Positions 25,345-37,154 are shown, numbered from the stretch's first letter. The stretch is 64,000 nt of DNA from Verrucomicrobiia bacterium (GCA_030425385.1 JAUIAH010000005.1:186001-250000); one strand, 5' to 3'. Made by a program: numbers and translations. The notes: generated by a model not told the origin, from the sequence alone.

Positions 25345-26712
25345 ATGAAACGACGTGACTTTCTCCAAACGGGAGCCGCCGCGAGCGTGGCCCTCTCTTC
25401 CTCCAAGTTCGCCGGCTACGCAGAAGGTGAATTGGATGCCAAACCCAAGCGCGTGGGATTGATCGGCTCCGGCTGGTACGGCAAGGTGGATCTTCTCCGC
25501 TTGATCCAGGTGTCCCCCGTCGAGGTCGTTTCCCTCTGTGACGTGGATCGCAAGATGCTGAAGGAAGCGGGCGAGATCGTTGCCTCTCGCCAACGCTCCA
25601 AGAAGACGCCGCGACTCTATCATGATTACCGTGAGATGCTCAAGGAGAAGGATCTCGACATCGTGTTAGTGGCGACTCCCGATCATTGGCACGCTTTACC
25701 GATGATCGCCGCGGTGGAAGCAGGTGCCGATGTCTATGTGCAGAAGCCCACCGGGGTGGACGTGGTGGAGAGTCAAGCCATGCTAGCCGCCGCGCGGAAA
25801 CATGGCCGCGTCGTCCAGGTGGGCACGCAACGCCGTAGCACCCCGCATCTCATCGAAGCTCTCAACGAGGTCGTGAAGTCGGGGAAACTTGGCAAGATCG
25901 CGCATGCGGACATTTGCTGTTACTATCACATGCGCAGCCGGAAGAACCCCGCCGATAGCACGCCACCCGAGCACTTCGACTACGATTTCTGGACGGGCCC
26001 CGCTCCGCTCCGCCCTTACAATGAACTCGTCCATCCCCGCAGTTGGCGCGCGTTCATGGAATACTCGAACGGCATCGTTGGCGACATGTGCGTGCACATG
26101 CTTGACACTGTTCGATGGATGTTAGATCTGGGTTGGCCCAAGAGAATCAGTTCCAACGGGGGTATCCTGGTGGAGAAAGAAAGCAAGGCCAATACCAGCG
26201 ACACCCAATCGGCGACTTTTGACTTTGGCCACATGCATGTGAATTGGACCCACCGCTCCTGGGGACACGCTCCGGATCCCGAGTATCCCTGGGCCCTCTT
26301 CATCTACGGGGAGAAGGGCACCTTGAAAGCCAGTGTGAATAAATACGAGTTCATCCCGCGTGCGCGTGGGATGAAGCCGATGAAAGGCGAGCCTCTCTTC
26401 GAGTATGACAAGTATCCAGAGGACAAGACGGAGAAAGACCTGGAACAGCACGTGGCCTCTGCCGTCCGCGGGCATATGGTCGATTTCCTCGCAAGGGTGG
26501 CGGATCGCGGCCGTCCTGTGGCCGATATCGAACAAGGACACATTTCCTCAGCCTCCTGTTTCTTGGCGAACATTGCCATGGATTTGGGGCGGACGTTAGA
26601 ATGGGATGCGGAGAATGGACGCGTCATAGGCGATCCAGGAGCCAACGAGCGCCTCGCCCGCCCTTATCGTGCCCCTTGGAAGCATCCGCACCCGAAGGAT
26701 CACCAGGCGTAG
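25345..26712 (+). CDS. Gfo/Idh/MocA-family oxidoreductase with Tat signal
   Basis: 455 residues. The N-terminal Tat-type signal has RRDF (MKRRDFLQTGAAASVALSSS). The NAD(P)-binding Rossmann domain begins KRVGLIGSGWYGKVD (G-x-G-x-x-G at about 41-46), with CDVD after strand 2, ATPDHWHALP, and the catalytic-region lysine in VQKPTG in place of the usual EKP. The C-terminal domain contains GDMCVHMLDTVRWML and is of Gfo/Idh/MocA type. Exported members are very abundant in Verrucomicrobiota and Planctomycetota and act on sugars or cyclitols. The substrate is unknown. Its neighbour, the xylanase fusion, fits a carbohydrate role. Confidence 0.92.
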   Translation: MKRRDFLQTGAAASVALSSSKFAGYAEGELDAKPKRVGLIGSGWYGKVDLLRLIQVSPVEVVSLCDVDRKMLKEAGEIVASRQRSKKTPRLYHDYREMLKEKDLDIVLVATPDHWHALPMIAAVEAGADVYVQKPTGVDVVESQAMLAAARKHGRVVQVGTQRRSTPHLIEALNEVVKSGKLGKIAHADICCYYHMRSRKNPADSTPPEHFDYDFWTGPAPLRPYNELVHPRSWRAFMEYSNGIVGDMCVHMLDTVRWMLDLGWPKRISSNGGILVEKESKANTSDTQSATFDFGHMHVNWTHRSWGHAPDPEYPWALFIYGEKGTLKASVNKYEFIPRARGMKPMKGEPLFEYDKYPEDKTEKDLEQHVASAVRGHMVDFLARVADRGRPVADIEQGHISSASCFLANIAMDLGRTLEWDAENGRVIGDPGANERLARPYRAPWKHPHPKDHQA

Positions 26713-26717
26713 CCACG

Positions 26718-27746
26718 CTAGGGTGACACCTGGCGAAAGATTTCGCCAGAATGACAGGAGAATCCTGCTCCGAACGCTGCCAACCAACTATCAGAAGCCT
26801 CTTCGTTCTCCAAGTGACGCTCCAGCGCCACGAGGACGGAGGGGCTGGATAGATTTCCATAGTCTCGCAGCACCCGTTCGGACTCGGTGAGGGGCGCTTG
26901 AGGCAAGCGATGCCGAATCGCCCTGAGCACCTCGCGGCCACCCGTATGGGTGATCACGTGAGGCGAAGAACGCCCACGTTGTGCATAGAGATTCTCCACA
27001 GCTTCAGCCGCCAACTCCGGCACCGCGCGCGAGAGTTGATTGCGCAAGTGCCCACGCGCATTGACGAAGCGTATCTCTTCACGGTGCTCCGGCAGATGCA
27101 GGGATTGAAATCTTCCCGCCTGCCACGATGACGGCCGGTGACTCCACACGGACGCACTCGCACCATCACCAAAGAGACAGAGACTGATGAGCACGCCAGG
27201 ATCGTCATCGATGTAGAATGCGGCCGAACAAATCTCCACGGCCACGACCGCAACGGTGGCCTCGGGATGAGCCGCGAGGTAACAGGACGCTTGCCGCAAG
27301 GTGGGCAAGGCTGCACCGCACCCTAACCCGACCACATCATGCAAACAGGCATCGCTCCGCATCCCCACCGTCTCCGCCACATGGCTCGACACGCCCGGAC
27401 ACAAGTACCCCGTGCAGGTGCAAACAAAGAGGGCATCGATCTCATCCATGGCATGGCTCGCCTTCGCCACCGCTTTGGTCAAGGCGCGCGCCGCCAGTGC
27501 GGGTGCATGACGCTCGAAGGCACGATTCTGCGCTTCTGGTGCTTTTGAGAGGATGGATTCCATCGGCTCAATCGCCAAGTGACGCTTGGCGATCCCAGAC
27601 TCCCCGCCTAACAACACCTTTTCTAACAACCTTGCGGACGCAGGTCGCAACTGCCCGAACCCGTCCGCTCGACGCAAGAGTTCCCAACAGTCATTCTGAG
27701 AACAGGTTTGTGAAGGAAAGGCAGAGGCGATCGATTGGAGGAACAT
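26718..27746 (-). CDS. type III polyketide synthase (chalcone synthase-like)
   Basis: 342-residue cytosolic thiolase-fold enzyme that condenses malonyl-CoA onto an acyl starter. The catalytic triad is complete: Cys143 in GLGCGAALPT, His267 in VITHTGG and Asn298 in DYGNLSSPS. The CLFGDGASA loop and the early CTCTGYLCPG segment also fit the family. It is the last gene of a minus-strand operon with a methyltransferase and a flavoprotein, the same set of activities as the SrsA/B/C phenolic-lipid pathway of Streptomyces (established for that organism). By analogy the product may be an alkylresorcinol or pyrone, then O-methylated and oxidised. It starts 10 bases after the flavoprotein stop. Confidence 0.93.
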   Translation of the reverse strand: MFLQSIASAFPSQTCSQNDCWELLRRADGFGQLRPASARLLEKVLLGGESGIAKRHLAIEPMESILSKAPEAQNRAFERHAPALAARALTKAVAKASHAMDEIDALFVCTCTGYLCPGVSSHVAETVGMRSDACLHDVVGLGCGAALPTLRQASCYLAAHPEATVAVVAVEICSAAFYIDDDPGVLISLCLFGDGASASVWSHRPSSWQAGRFQSLHLPEHREEIRFVNARGHLRNQLSRAVPELAAEAVENLYAQRGRSSPHVITHTGGREVLRAIRHRLPQAPLTESERVLRDYGNLSSPSVLVALERHLENEEASDSWLAAFGAGFSCHSGEIFRQVSP

Positions 27747-27756
27747 GGTGAATTCG

Positions 27757-28779
27757 TTAGCGCAAACTGCGCCAGAGCAGTTGAAAGGGGAGCACGCGAG
27801 CCTTCATGAGCCGCACGAGCAGTTGATGCCGTCGATGACTCGAGAATAGGAACGGCTGCAGCCAAAGGGAACGCCGCACACGCCCCCGGTGACCGCGTTC
27901 CAAGCACCCATCCACGGCCCGAAGAGTAGGTTCCCAGCCCGCACGCCCTTCGGCATACCGTGAGAGGATCGGGGCACTCCAAGCCGCGCTCTCCATCGCC
28001 ATGGTCATGCCATTGCCAGTGAAAGGACAAATGACGGTGCGTTGGTCGCCCAGCTGTATCTTTCCGCTAGGGGCTTGTTGTTTCCCTAAATGAATGTTAG
28101 CCACACTCTTGAAAGAACCCGGCCGCCACTCAGCATCTTCCAATCGCGTACGAAGCGCTGTGAGTCCGTGCTGATCCAGCTGATCGAGGAGAAGATCCCC
28201 GCGTTTCCCTCGGAGCGGGCGCGCCGCGGTGTCAAACAACCCACACACATTGACAAAACCATCTTCCACCCGCGACATACCGATATACGCCCGTGCTCCT
28301 AGATGCATCTCTAAATCCGCCTCCATTGGGAAGGAAGTCACATGACATTTCAGCCCCACCCATGTCGACGCTTTGTCAGGACATCGCCCCGTCGAGTAGA
28401 CCCACCCTTCGGCTTTCTCTCCAGGAGACGCGTTGCCGTGGCGCCACTCGCCACCCAACGATTGGAAGCGCCTGAGCAACCACGCATCCATAGTATAACG
28501 CGAGAGTCCCATCGCCGGTTGCGCCAAGCGAACCGTCGCGAACGGCGTCTCTCCCAGATACCAAGCGACCGACCGGTTCTCCACCCCAAGCGTCAGCAAC
28601 TCGCTGATCCCGAGGATACGCGCGAGATCGCTCGTGAGGCCATTGAGAAACTCGCCACAAACACGGTGTCGCGGATACGTCCCCGTTTCATAGAGCGTCA
28701 CGGGAATCCCACGCCGACGAAGAGCGACCCCAAGCGTCAATCCAGCCACCCCGCCTCCAATGATCGCGATCTCCTTCAT
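27757..28779 (-). CDS. FAD-dependent oxidoreductase (geranylgeranyl-reductase/monooxygenase-like)
   Basis: 340 residues from ATG 28779, which overlaps the methyltransferase stop as ATGA. A longer frame reading 22 residues further upstream is rejected. The FAD-binding motif IIGGGVAGLTLGVALRRRG is at about residues 6-24, and the RHRVCGEFLNGL segment is typical of geranylgeranyl reductase-like flavoproteins. A second FAD motif, GDQRTVICPFTGNGMTMAMESA, occupies about 250-272. In the pathway it may hydroxylate or reduce the polyketide ring or chain (inference). Confidence 0.88.
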   Translation of the reverse strand: MKEIAIIGGGVAGLTLGVALRRRGIPVTLYETGTYPRHRVCGEFLNGLTSDLARILGISELLTLGVENRSVAWYLGETPFATVRLAQPAMGLSRYTMDAWLLRRFQSLGGEWRHGNASPGEKAEGWVYSTGRCPDKASTWVGLKCHVTSFPMEADLEMHLGARAYIGMSRVEDGFVNVCGLFDTAARPLRGKRGDLLLDQLDQHGLTALRTRLEDAEWRPGSFKSVANIHLGKQQAPSGKIQLGDQRTVICPFTGNGMTMAMESAAWSAPILSRYAEGRAGWEPTLRAVDGCLERGHRGRVRRSLWLQPFLFSSHRRHQLLVRLMKARVLPFQLLWRSLR

Positions 28780-29498
28780 GACTTTCGCCGAGTGGCTATC
28801 AGGCGGTAGGCGCCCAGGAAGCTGTGGTGTATTTGCCAGTCCCACACCGAGGGCGAAAGCCCCATGGCCTCAGGCAACTCGTTACCCAAGAAGCCGGCGC
28901 GAATGCTCACATCCATGTCGTGCCGCGTGACCGCATGCAATCCCGTCAGGTGCAAGAGCTTGCCCTGACAAAGATGCCGCGTGCGACGAGCGGGCTCGTT
29001 CACTAGGAGATAGCGACAAGGAGACTCCTCAAGCCGCTGGCCTAACAAGTACAGTTGGGCAGGCGCGAGGTGGTGAAGGAAGAGATTCACCAGCACCACC
29101 GACGCCTCGCTTTCGGGAAGAAACTGGAAGAGATCTCCTTGGTGCCACTGCCAGGACGATGGCCAATCAGCCGGACGTGGCAAGAGATCCACCCCAGTGT
29201 ACGCCCACCGTTCGGGATCGCTCAACGAGAGCCCGAAGCGCCCATCGCCGGCACCAAGTTCAAGCACCTTCCCATCCGCTGCTCCCACCGCTTCCAGTTG
29301 GCTCCGCAGCCAGCGGAAATTGCCCATCAACGCATTGATCACCCGCAGATCACGACGGCTCCGCTTCGCCGCCGGATCGTCGGCGGGAAGCGAATCCAGG
29401 ATCTCAGCCGCCAAGACGCGGCCTGATTGACTGATACGCATGGCCCACCATGCCACGACACGCGCGCGTGGCCAGAGAAGCTCCACCGGACCTTCCAT
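28776..29498 (-). CDS. class I SAM-dependent methyltransferase
   Basis: 240 residues from ATG 29498; ATG 29441 (MRISQSGR) is a reasonable alternative start. Motif I is GKVLELGAGDGRFGLSL, followed by TGVDLLPRP (motif post I), then GDLFQFLP and VVLVNLFLHHL. First gene of the operon with the flavoprotein and the type III PKS, so a polyketide O- or C-methyltransferase is likely. It is divergent from the DABB protein gene, whose start at 29552 leaves a promoter region of 53 bases or a little more. Confidence 0.88.
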   Translation of the reverse strand: MEGPVELLWPRARVVAWWAMRISQSGRVLAAEILDSLPADDPAAKRSRRDLRVINALMGNFRWLRSQLEAVGAADGKVLELGAGDGRFGLSLSDPERWAYTGVDLLPRPADWPSSWQWHQGDLFQFLPESEASVVLVNLFLHHLAPAQLYLLGQRLEESPCRYLLVNEPARRTRHLCQGKLLHLTGLHAVTRHDMDVSIRAGFLGNELPEAMGLSPSVWDWQIHHSFLGAYRLIATRRKS

Positions 29499-29551
29499 TT
29501 CCTCACATCCAAAGCTTGCCTCTCCACGATGCCTTCATTCAAGTTCACGGC

Positions 29552-29947
29552 ATGCGTATACTCGCCTCTATCCTCAGCATCATTGCCCTCCTCATGATTG
29601 TGACCCCTTCCGCCATGGCTGCCGATGGCCCCTATCGCCACGTGGTGCTCTTTAAGTTCAAAGATTCCTCCAGCACGGAAGACGTTCAGAAAGTGGAGAA
29701 AGCCTTCGCCGCTCTGAAGGACGTGAAAGCATTGAACATCCAAGATTATGAATGGGGAAAGAATGAAAGCCCAGAAGGCTTGGACGATGGCTTCACCCAT
29801 TGCTTCTTCGTCACGTTTAAGAACAAAGCCGACCTGGAAGCATATCTCCCCCACAAAGCTCACCAAGACTTTGTCGCCATTCTCAAACCGCACCTCGACA
29901 AGGTGCTCGTAGTTGACTACGTCGCCAAATCGACGGCCGCGGAATAG
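29552..29947 (+). CDS. exported DABB (stress-responsive alpha/beta barrel) domain protein
   Basis: 131 residues from ATG 29552 with a clear signal peptide (MRILASILSIIALLMIVTPS, cleavage after AMA). One DABB domain follows: H30 in RHVVLFKFKD, WGKNESPEGLDDGFTHCFFVTF with H83, and AYLPHKAH with Y98, H101 and H104, ending VLVVDYV. Plant olivetolic acid cyclase is a DABB protein working with a type III PKS, and its active-site Tyr/His pattern is the same. However, this pattern is widespread in the family, and the protein here is predicted periplasmic. Divergent from the type III PKS operon. Confidence 0.88.
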   Translation: MRILASILSIIALLMIVTPSAMAADGPYRHVVLFKFKDSSSTEDVQKVEKAFAALKDVKALNIQDYEWGKNESPEGLDDGFTHCFFVTFKNKADLEAYLPHKAHQDFVAILKPHLDKVLVVDYVAKSTAAE

Positions 29948-30014
29948 AGAAGGGAACCAATCCCTCAAAGGACAGGGCGCTCGCCGACCCTCACTGGGTT
30001 CACAGGGGAGAAAG

Positions 30015-30455
30015 TTGACCCTAACAGATAAACTGATGTCTCCTGAAGAGCTGGTTGCCTTGGCGAAAGATATCGCCACGAACGCCCACGCGGGTCAATT
30101 TCGTCGGGATAGCACGGTTCCCTATATTGAGCACCCGAGAGCAGTGGTCGCGAGAGTTGGAAAGGATCCAAACGCCCAAGTGGTCGCCTGGCTGCATGAC
30201 GTGCTCGAAGATTCCGATCATACGGCTGCCTCATTGGAAGACGCGGGCATTCCAGCCTCTCTGGTATCTGATGTTGCCCTCCTAACCAAGACTCAAGGGA
30301 CCAACTACGAGGACTACCTAGAGCGGGTCGCGTCGTCACGAATTGCCACAAAGGTGAAGATTGCCGACATGCTCTCGAACCTTGCAGATAACCCCACGAA
30401 GAAACAAATACGCAAATACGCCCACGGCCTCCTAAGGCTCACACACGAGGATTGA
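30015..30455 (+). CDS. HD-domain phosphohydrolase-like protein
   Basis: About 146 residues from TTG 30015, chosen because GGGGAGAA lies just upstream; ATG 30036 is an alternative. The domain resembles the HD hydrolase half of SpoT/MESH1-type proteins: NAHAGQFRRDSTVPYIEHPRAVV, VVAWLHDVLEDSD (metal-binding His-Asp and the Glu-Asp pair), then KVKIADMLSNLAD with the second Asp. The (p)ppGpp-hydrolase-like arrangement is evident, but short single-domain members also act on other nucleotides. It follows the DABB gene by 67 bases and may be independent. Confidence 0.8.
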   Translation: MTLTDKLMSPEELVALAKDIATNAHAGQFRRDSTVPYIEHPRAVVARVGKDPNAQVVAWLHDVLEDSDHTAASLEDAGIPASLVSDVALLTKTQGTNYEDYLERVASSRIATKVKIADMLSNLADNPTKKQIRKYAHGLLRLTHED

Positions 30456-30501
30456 ACAGCAGCACGCCGCTGCCTCCCTCGTGTGTTATAGGGACACCGT
30501 G

Positions 30502-30720
30502 ATGACCGAGAGCTATCATGATGCAGTGGCCCAGCACTATGCGGCCTTCAGGCCTCCCCTTCATCGCTTGATTCTGGAACGGGTGTTTCCCAACCAGCCC
30601 ACCTTCCGATCTAAATTGGATCTCGGTTACGCTCTTTGTGCGACCCTCTACTTCGCACATTATCGCCTGAGCCAAAGCCTAGCTTCCCAACTCCTCTCGC
30701 GATCTCTCGACTTTCGTTAG
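30502..30720 (+). pseudogene. 5' fragment of a SAM-dependent methyltransferase gene
   Basis: From ATG 30502 the first 40 codons read MTESYHDAVAQHYAAFRPP...FRSKLDLG, matching the N-terminus and start of motif I of small class I methyltransferases. The expected continuation (a C/A-G-T-G glycine loop) is absent, and the rest of the frame (YALCATLYFAHYRLSQ) is unlike the family, ending at 30720. I read this as a truncated remnant abutting the barrel gene. A short functional peptide cannot be excluded. Confidence 0.45.
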
Positions 30721-31571
30721 AATGCGAAGCGCATTCCCAGGAAGGCCATGTAGGATTGGTTGAATTTGACTTCGGCTTCCGTGAGGCCAGTGTCCATGTC
30801 GAAGCTGGTGAGGTACTGATAGCGCAGGCCCGCATAAAGTCCCCAGCTTCGGGTGATGTCATATCCCAGGGTGAGATCAAGGTAGCCGCCAAAGAGAAAC
30901 TCTTGTTCGTCGTTGAGGTCATCTTCGAAATTAAAGGGGCCGCTGGTGCGCACTTCAGCGTCCATGTAGGCAAGGGTAAGGCCACCACCCACTTTGGCGT
31001 AGAAGCGATCCGTAAGATGGCTTTCCTTGAAGAGACCAATATCGGCACGCCAGAGATCGGCTTCCATTTCTTGGGAGATGAGCCCAGAGCCGAGGAAATT
31101 CCCACCGCCGTCAAAGCCATCGACCACCGATTTGTCGCGGAATCGAAGTTCGTTATAGCCGATCCCGAAGTGGAGACCCCAGGTTTCATTGACGCCTTCC
31201 GATGCAAAGTCTGATTCGCCCAGGACCAACTCATAAAAGAGGTCAGCCCCGAGAGCCCCTTCTTCTTTATCGCTTCCACGGACGCGGTCCACATTGACCT
31301 CGATCTCTGGACCGACAGCGGGATCCACCGTGATGTTGGTGCCAGTGAATGCTTTGGTTAGAAATTTGGCCTTCACACCAAAGAGAACGCCACCGTGGGC
31401 ACCGAACCGGTGCTTGGGATTCCGCCCAAGGATTTCAGGAACTTCATAGGCCTCCTCGGGGATGAGGGTGGGTTCTGAATCCCAGGGATTACCCGCAAAG
31501 ATCGGAGCGGCAAGGATTGTGACGAGGCCCAAAGTGACCGTGAACGGGCGATGAAAGAGAGCGTCAACCAT
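30717..31571 (-). CDS. outer-membrane beta-barrel protein
   Basis: 284 residues from ATG 31571. The signal peptide MVDALFHRPFTVTLGLVTILAAPIFAG is followed by alternating amphipathic strands (FGAHGGVLFGVKAKFL, GLHFGIGYNELRFRD, YAKVGGGLTLAYMDAEV, LTLGYDITRSWGLYAGLRYQYL). It ends in a canonical C-terminal aromatic signature, YMAFLGMRFAF with terminal Phe, for BAM recognition. About 10-12 strands, OmpW/OmpA-barrel size. Function unknown. An A/T-rich region (31605-31660) upstream is the probable promoter. Confidence 0.8.
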   Translation of the reverse strand: MVDALFHRPFTVTLGLVTILAAPIFAGNPWDSEPTLIPEEAYEVPEILGRNPKHRFGAHGGVLFGVKAKFLTKAFTGTNITVDPAVGPEIEVNVDRVRGSDKEEGALGADLFYELVLGESDFASEGVNETWGLHFGIGYNELRFRDKSVVDGFDGGGNFLGSGLISQEMEADLWRADIGLFKESHLTDRFYAKVGGGLTLAYMDAEVRTSGPFNFEDDLNDEQEFLFGGYLDLTLGYDITRSWGLYAGLRYQYLTSFDMDTGLTEAEVKFNQSYMAFLGMRFAF

Positions 31572-31677
31572 AAGTAGGAGCGTGTTGTGCGACCAAAGAA
31601 ACAATGTTTTTCATAATTATCAAGTATTTGAGAGGAGAAATATTTCAGTGACTGGAAGCGTTGGCACGGCACGCAAA

Positions 31678-31704
31678 CGGGCGTCCTCTCGATGAGGACG
31701 CCCG
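31678..31704 (-). terminator. hairpin downstream of the C25 peptidase gene
   Basis: An 11-bp perfect stem, CGGGCGTCCTC with GAGGACGCCCG, loop TCGAT, lies 54 bases after the peptidase stop. Only a weak T run follows on the minus strand, so termination may be partial or Rho-assisted. Confidence 0.55.
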
Positions 31705-31757
31705 CGCTGGAGCCATTGGGGATCTGGTGGAGGTGCGGTGTGGCCCTTTGCCTTCCT

Positions 31758-34280
31758 TCAATTGTCGGACGCGATCCGGAAGAATTCCTGATCAGCGCTG
31801 GGCTCAAGCACCCAGGTGATGGCTTCCCCGGCATCCTCCCACTCTTGGAGATCGGCAGAACGCTGAAGCTGAAGACTGAGCTCAAACTGCCCGTCCGCAT
31901 CGCGGCGAATGGTCAAACCAGCGTTGGCATCGAGGCTTGGCAGGTCTTGTGGGGTGAGGCCGAACTGCTCAGGATGGTTGAGAACTTGCTGTTTCCCAGC
32001 CTCCAACGCTTGGGCCAAGGCGACTTCCATGGCGCTGTCGTCCACGACGGGCGCACTCTTCACCGTCTCGCCTGCCTGCTGAGCCGCCACTTTCACGGAT
32101 ACAGCTGGATCCAACCCAAAGATCGCAGGATCAAGAGCCATGGCCGGCTTGACCGTGGAGACATCGGCCTGAGCGATGAGACCACTGAGAGGTCCCTTCA
32201 CCAAGCGGAGGGTGTCGGGCGTGAGAGTGAAGCGTGGCATGACGCGCTGATGACGGATGGTCAATTCGGGATCGCCTAACAAGAGGTAGCAGAACGTATT
32301 GTTGTCCCAGGCATTGGTGCTGCCGATCGTGTTGAAGCTGAGGCGCTCAGCCTCGGCAAGAGCGGGCGCAAGACGAGAGATGTGACTTTCATAGAGCGCG
32401 CGGAAGACTCCCTTGGCTCGCTCGTGATTCTCAGTCGTGTAGCTGTTCACCGTGGCGCTCCAGTGCGCGACAGCACCGTGCGGCTGGCTCATCCAGCGCT
32501 CGCCCATGCAGTCGTCGGTCACTACGCGGTTGTTCACGCAAGCGATGGAATACATGATAGGGAATGCGCTATTGGTCACATCGGGAACATCATTCGTCTT
32601 GTCGAAGCTATTGCCATTCGTAGAGGAACCATCCCAACCGGCGACCCAGGCGTTGTCGCTACCGTGGCCGCGGTAGAGCACGTGCCCCACCCCTGCATCA
32701 ATCGCATCGATCACGTCCTGGTTCGTCGCCCGCGTCATGGAGGCGCTGGAGGCACCGGCATGCAAGACTTCAAAAGCAGGCGGATTGGTGTAACTGCTAT
32801 AGCCAGCGATTTCGTTCACAGCTCCCGCATACTTGGAAGGCCATGAGGCGCTCACCCCCCGCGTGCCATCATCATTCTCGCTGTTGGCAGCCAAGACAGC
32901 CTTGAGCGGCCAATCTCCGGGAGCCGGGGCCCGTTCGTATGAGAGAATCTTGTCTAACTGAGTGGTCAATTCGTCTTCATCGTTCACCGAAAGGCGACCG
33001 ACATAGACGCTGGGGAACTGATCGTTGCCAATCACTTCGTAGACGTGATCCGAATCCCCGTTGGCAAAGTCGGGACCCGCATTGATCCGAGTGGTACGAC
33101 CACTAGGCACCACGTCCACATCACCCACGATGAGCACATAAACGGCACGCCGTTGGTGAGTGTGATAGTAATCCTCGATATAGTCATCGATCTCATCCCG
33201 ATCCGCTGGCACATTGGCGAAGATCCCATTTCCCACGAAGGCAAAGTCAACCGCGAGCCCCTTGGCTCGCTTCCACTGCGCAAACGCATCGAGTTCATCG
33301 CGATACGTGCGCGGAGTGACGATCAGGTAACGCGCCCGGCGGCTTCCAAGCACGTGAATCCCGTGCAAGCGGAACGCCTCGATCACGGCGTGGCCATTGA
33401 GGAACGGCTGTTTGAACATCCACGAATCCCAAGACACATCGCTATCCACATCAGAAGCCCCACGGCGATGATGAATCGTCACGGTGAAATCGGTGTAGAA
33501 TGAGACCCAGTTCTGCAGACGAAACTCTAACAGTGGCATGCTAATCGGACAGACAGTGAATGGACCTGATCGGCTAACGGCACCCACCATCTTCTCCGCC
33601 CCTTTGTAGAGCGTACGGTTCGTGCGATAGAAGGTCGTGTCGACAATCTGCGGTCCCGCGTAGCTGCGCTCGCCCGCGTCGATACCCGCATAGCCCGCAG
33701 GGAGCAATGGCTGGGGGAGCTTCACCGTCCGGCGGCTGACGCGATTGAATTGCACCATGATGTCTTTGTCAGGCTGGGATTGCCCATCGACACTGATGAG
33801 GCCTCGCAGATGGGGCACCCCAGGACGCGCCCCGCTGGCATCCACGCCGGCACGCAGCAACTGTGTGAGGGTCTTTGGATTGCTCAGAGCGGCTCTTTCA
33901 GAAATGTCCGCCTGGCGCACGCCCGTCTCCATGGAACGCAAATAGCGGTCTCCTGGGACAAGCGGCTGCTTGGCTTCCTGCGGGAAATCCCACCAACCAC
34001 GCTCGTCCATTTCACGTGGGAAACCCTTTCCCATCATGAAGGTCGGTGGATACGTGAGCGCGGTGTATTTCCCGGCCCCGTAGTCCACATCGCGGGCCCA
34101 AACTCCGGAGACGTGCACATTGAGAACTGTCCGATCGTTGGTTGAGGATTGTACATTCACCAAGACAGGATCGCCCGGTTGGGCTTTCCCATCGATGGCG
34201 ATCCATTTGCCGCGCTCATCTGCCTGGGCAGCAGTGGCAAACGCGGCGATGATGGCGAGAAGATATCGTGTTCGTTTCAT
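31758..34280 (-). CDS. secreted C25-family (gingipain-type) cysteine peptidase
   Basis: 840 residues. Signal peptide 1-20 (MKRTRYLLAIIAAFATAAQA), a propeptide-like beta-rich region to about 310, then the clan CD peptidase: a YVLIVGDVDVVPSGRTT strand, VYVGRLSVNDEDEL, catalytic His539 in VLYRGHGSDNAW and Cys581 in YSIACVNNR. DNNTFCYLLLGDPELTIRH follows, the usual end of the C25 domain. The last 60 residues are a variant of the shared ...SADLQEW...FFR module. Probably exported and acting outside the cell; substrate specificity is not deducible. No T9SS genes are visible in the window, unlike Porphyromonas gingipains. Hairpin terminator downstream. Confidence 0.9.
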   Translation of the reverse strand: MKRTRYLLAIIAAFATAAQADERGKWIAIDGKAQPGDPVLVNVQSSTNDRTVLNVHVSGVWARDVDYGAGKYTALTYPPTFMMGKGFPREMDERGWWDFPQEAKQPLVPGDRYLRSMETGVRQADISERAALSNPKTLTQLLRAGVDASGARPGVPHLRGLISVDGQSQPDKDIMVQFNRVSRRTVKLPQPLLPAGYAGIDAGERSYAGPQIVDTTFYRTNRTLYKGAEKMVGAVSRSGPFTVCPISMPLLEFRLQNWVSFYTDFTVTIHHRRGASDVDSDVSWDSWMFKQPFLNGHAVIEAFRLHGIHVLGSRRARYLIVTPRTYRDELDAFAQWKRAKGLAVDFAFVGNGIFANVPADRDEIDDYIEDYYHTHQRRAVYVLIVGDVDVVPSGRTTRINAGPDFANGDSDHVYEVIGNDQFPSVYVGRLSVNDEDELTTQLDKILSYERAPAPGDWPLKAVLAANSENDDGTRGVSASWPSKYAGAVNEIAGYSSYTNPPAFEVLHAGASSASMTRATNQDVIDAIDAGVGHVLYRGHGSDNAWVAGWDGSSTNGNSFDKTNDVPDVTNSAFPIMYSIACVNNRVVTDDCMGERWMSQPHGAVAHWSATVNSYTTENHERAKGVFRALYESHISRLAPALAEAERLSFNTIGSTNAWDNNTFCYLLLGDPELTIRHQRVMPRFTLTPDTLRLVKGPLSGLIAQADVSTVKPAMALDPAIFGLDPAVSVKVAAQQAGETVKSAPVVDDSAMEVALAQALEAGKQQVLNHPEQFGLTPQDLPSLDANAGLTIRRDADGQFELSLQLQRSADLQEWEDAGEAITWVLEPSADQEFFRIASDN

Positions 34281-34371
34281 AAAGAAGTGGTGTTGAGGTT
34301 CACCGCCTTCCTTCAGAAATGGCTCACCAAGGTGACGCGAAACGTTTCAGAAATTTGCACCTGCGCGCAGA

Positions 34372-34383
34372 GGAGACGTCTCC
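34372..34383. repeat. 12-bp perfect palindrome upstream of the SNF2 gene
   Basis: GGAGACGTCTCC ends 11 bases before the ATG at 34395, in the region shared with the divergent peptidase gene. It may be an operator or chance. Confidence 0.3.
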
Positions 34384-34394
34384 ATAGTGGGCCC

Positions 34395-36998
<2,604 letters not shown>

Positions 36999-37154
36999 AG
37001 TCGATCAGCCTTTGTGTCTTCCTGCTCAGAAAGCGCCCTCTTGCAGACGGCCAGGTGCCGTCCCCTTGGAGATAACCTACCCATGTAGAGTAAAGAGTAA
37101 GCGTATCGAGGCTCGACAGACTCAGGGAGATCACGAAGGTCAAGGAGCCTTCTC

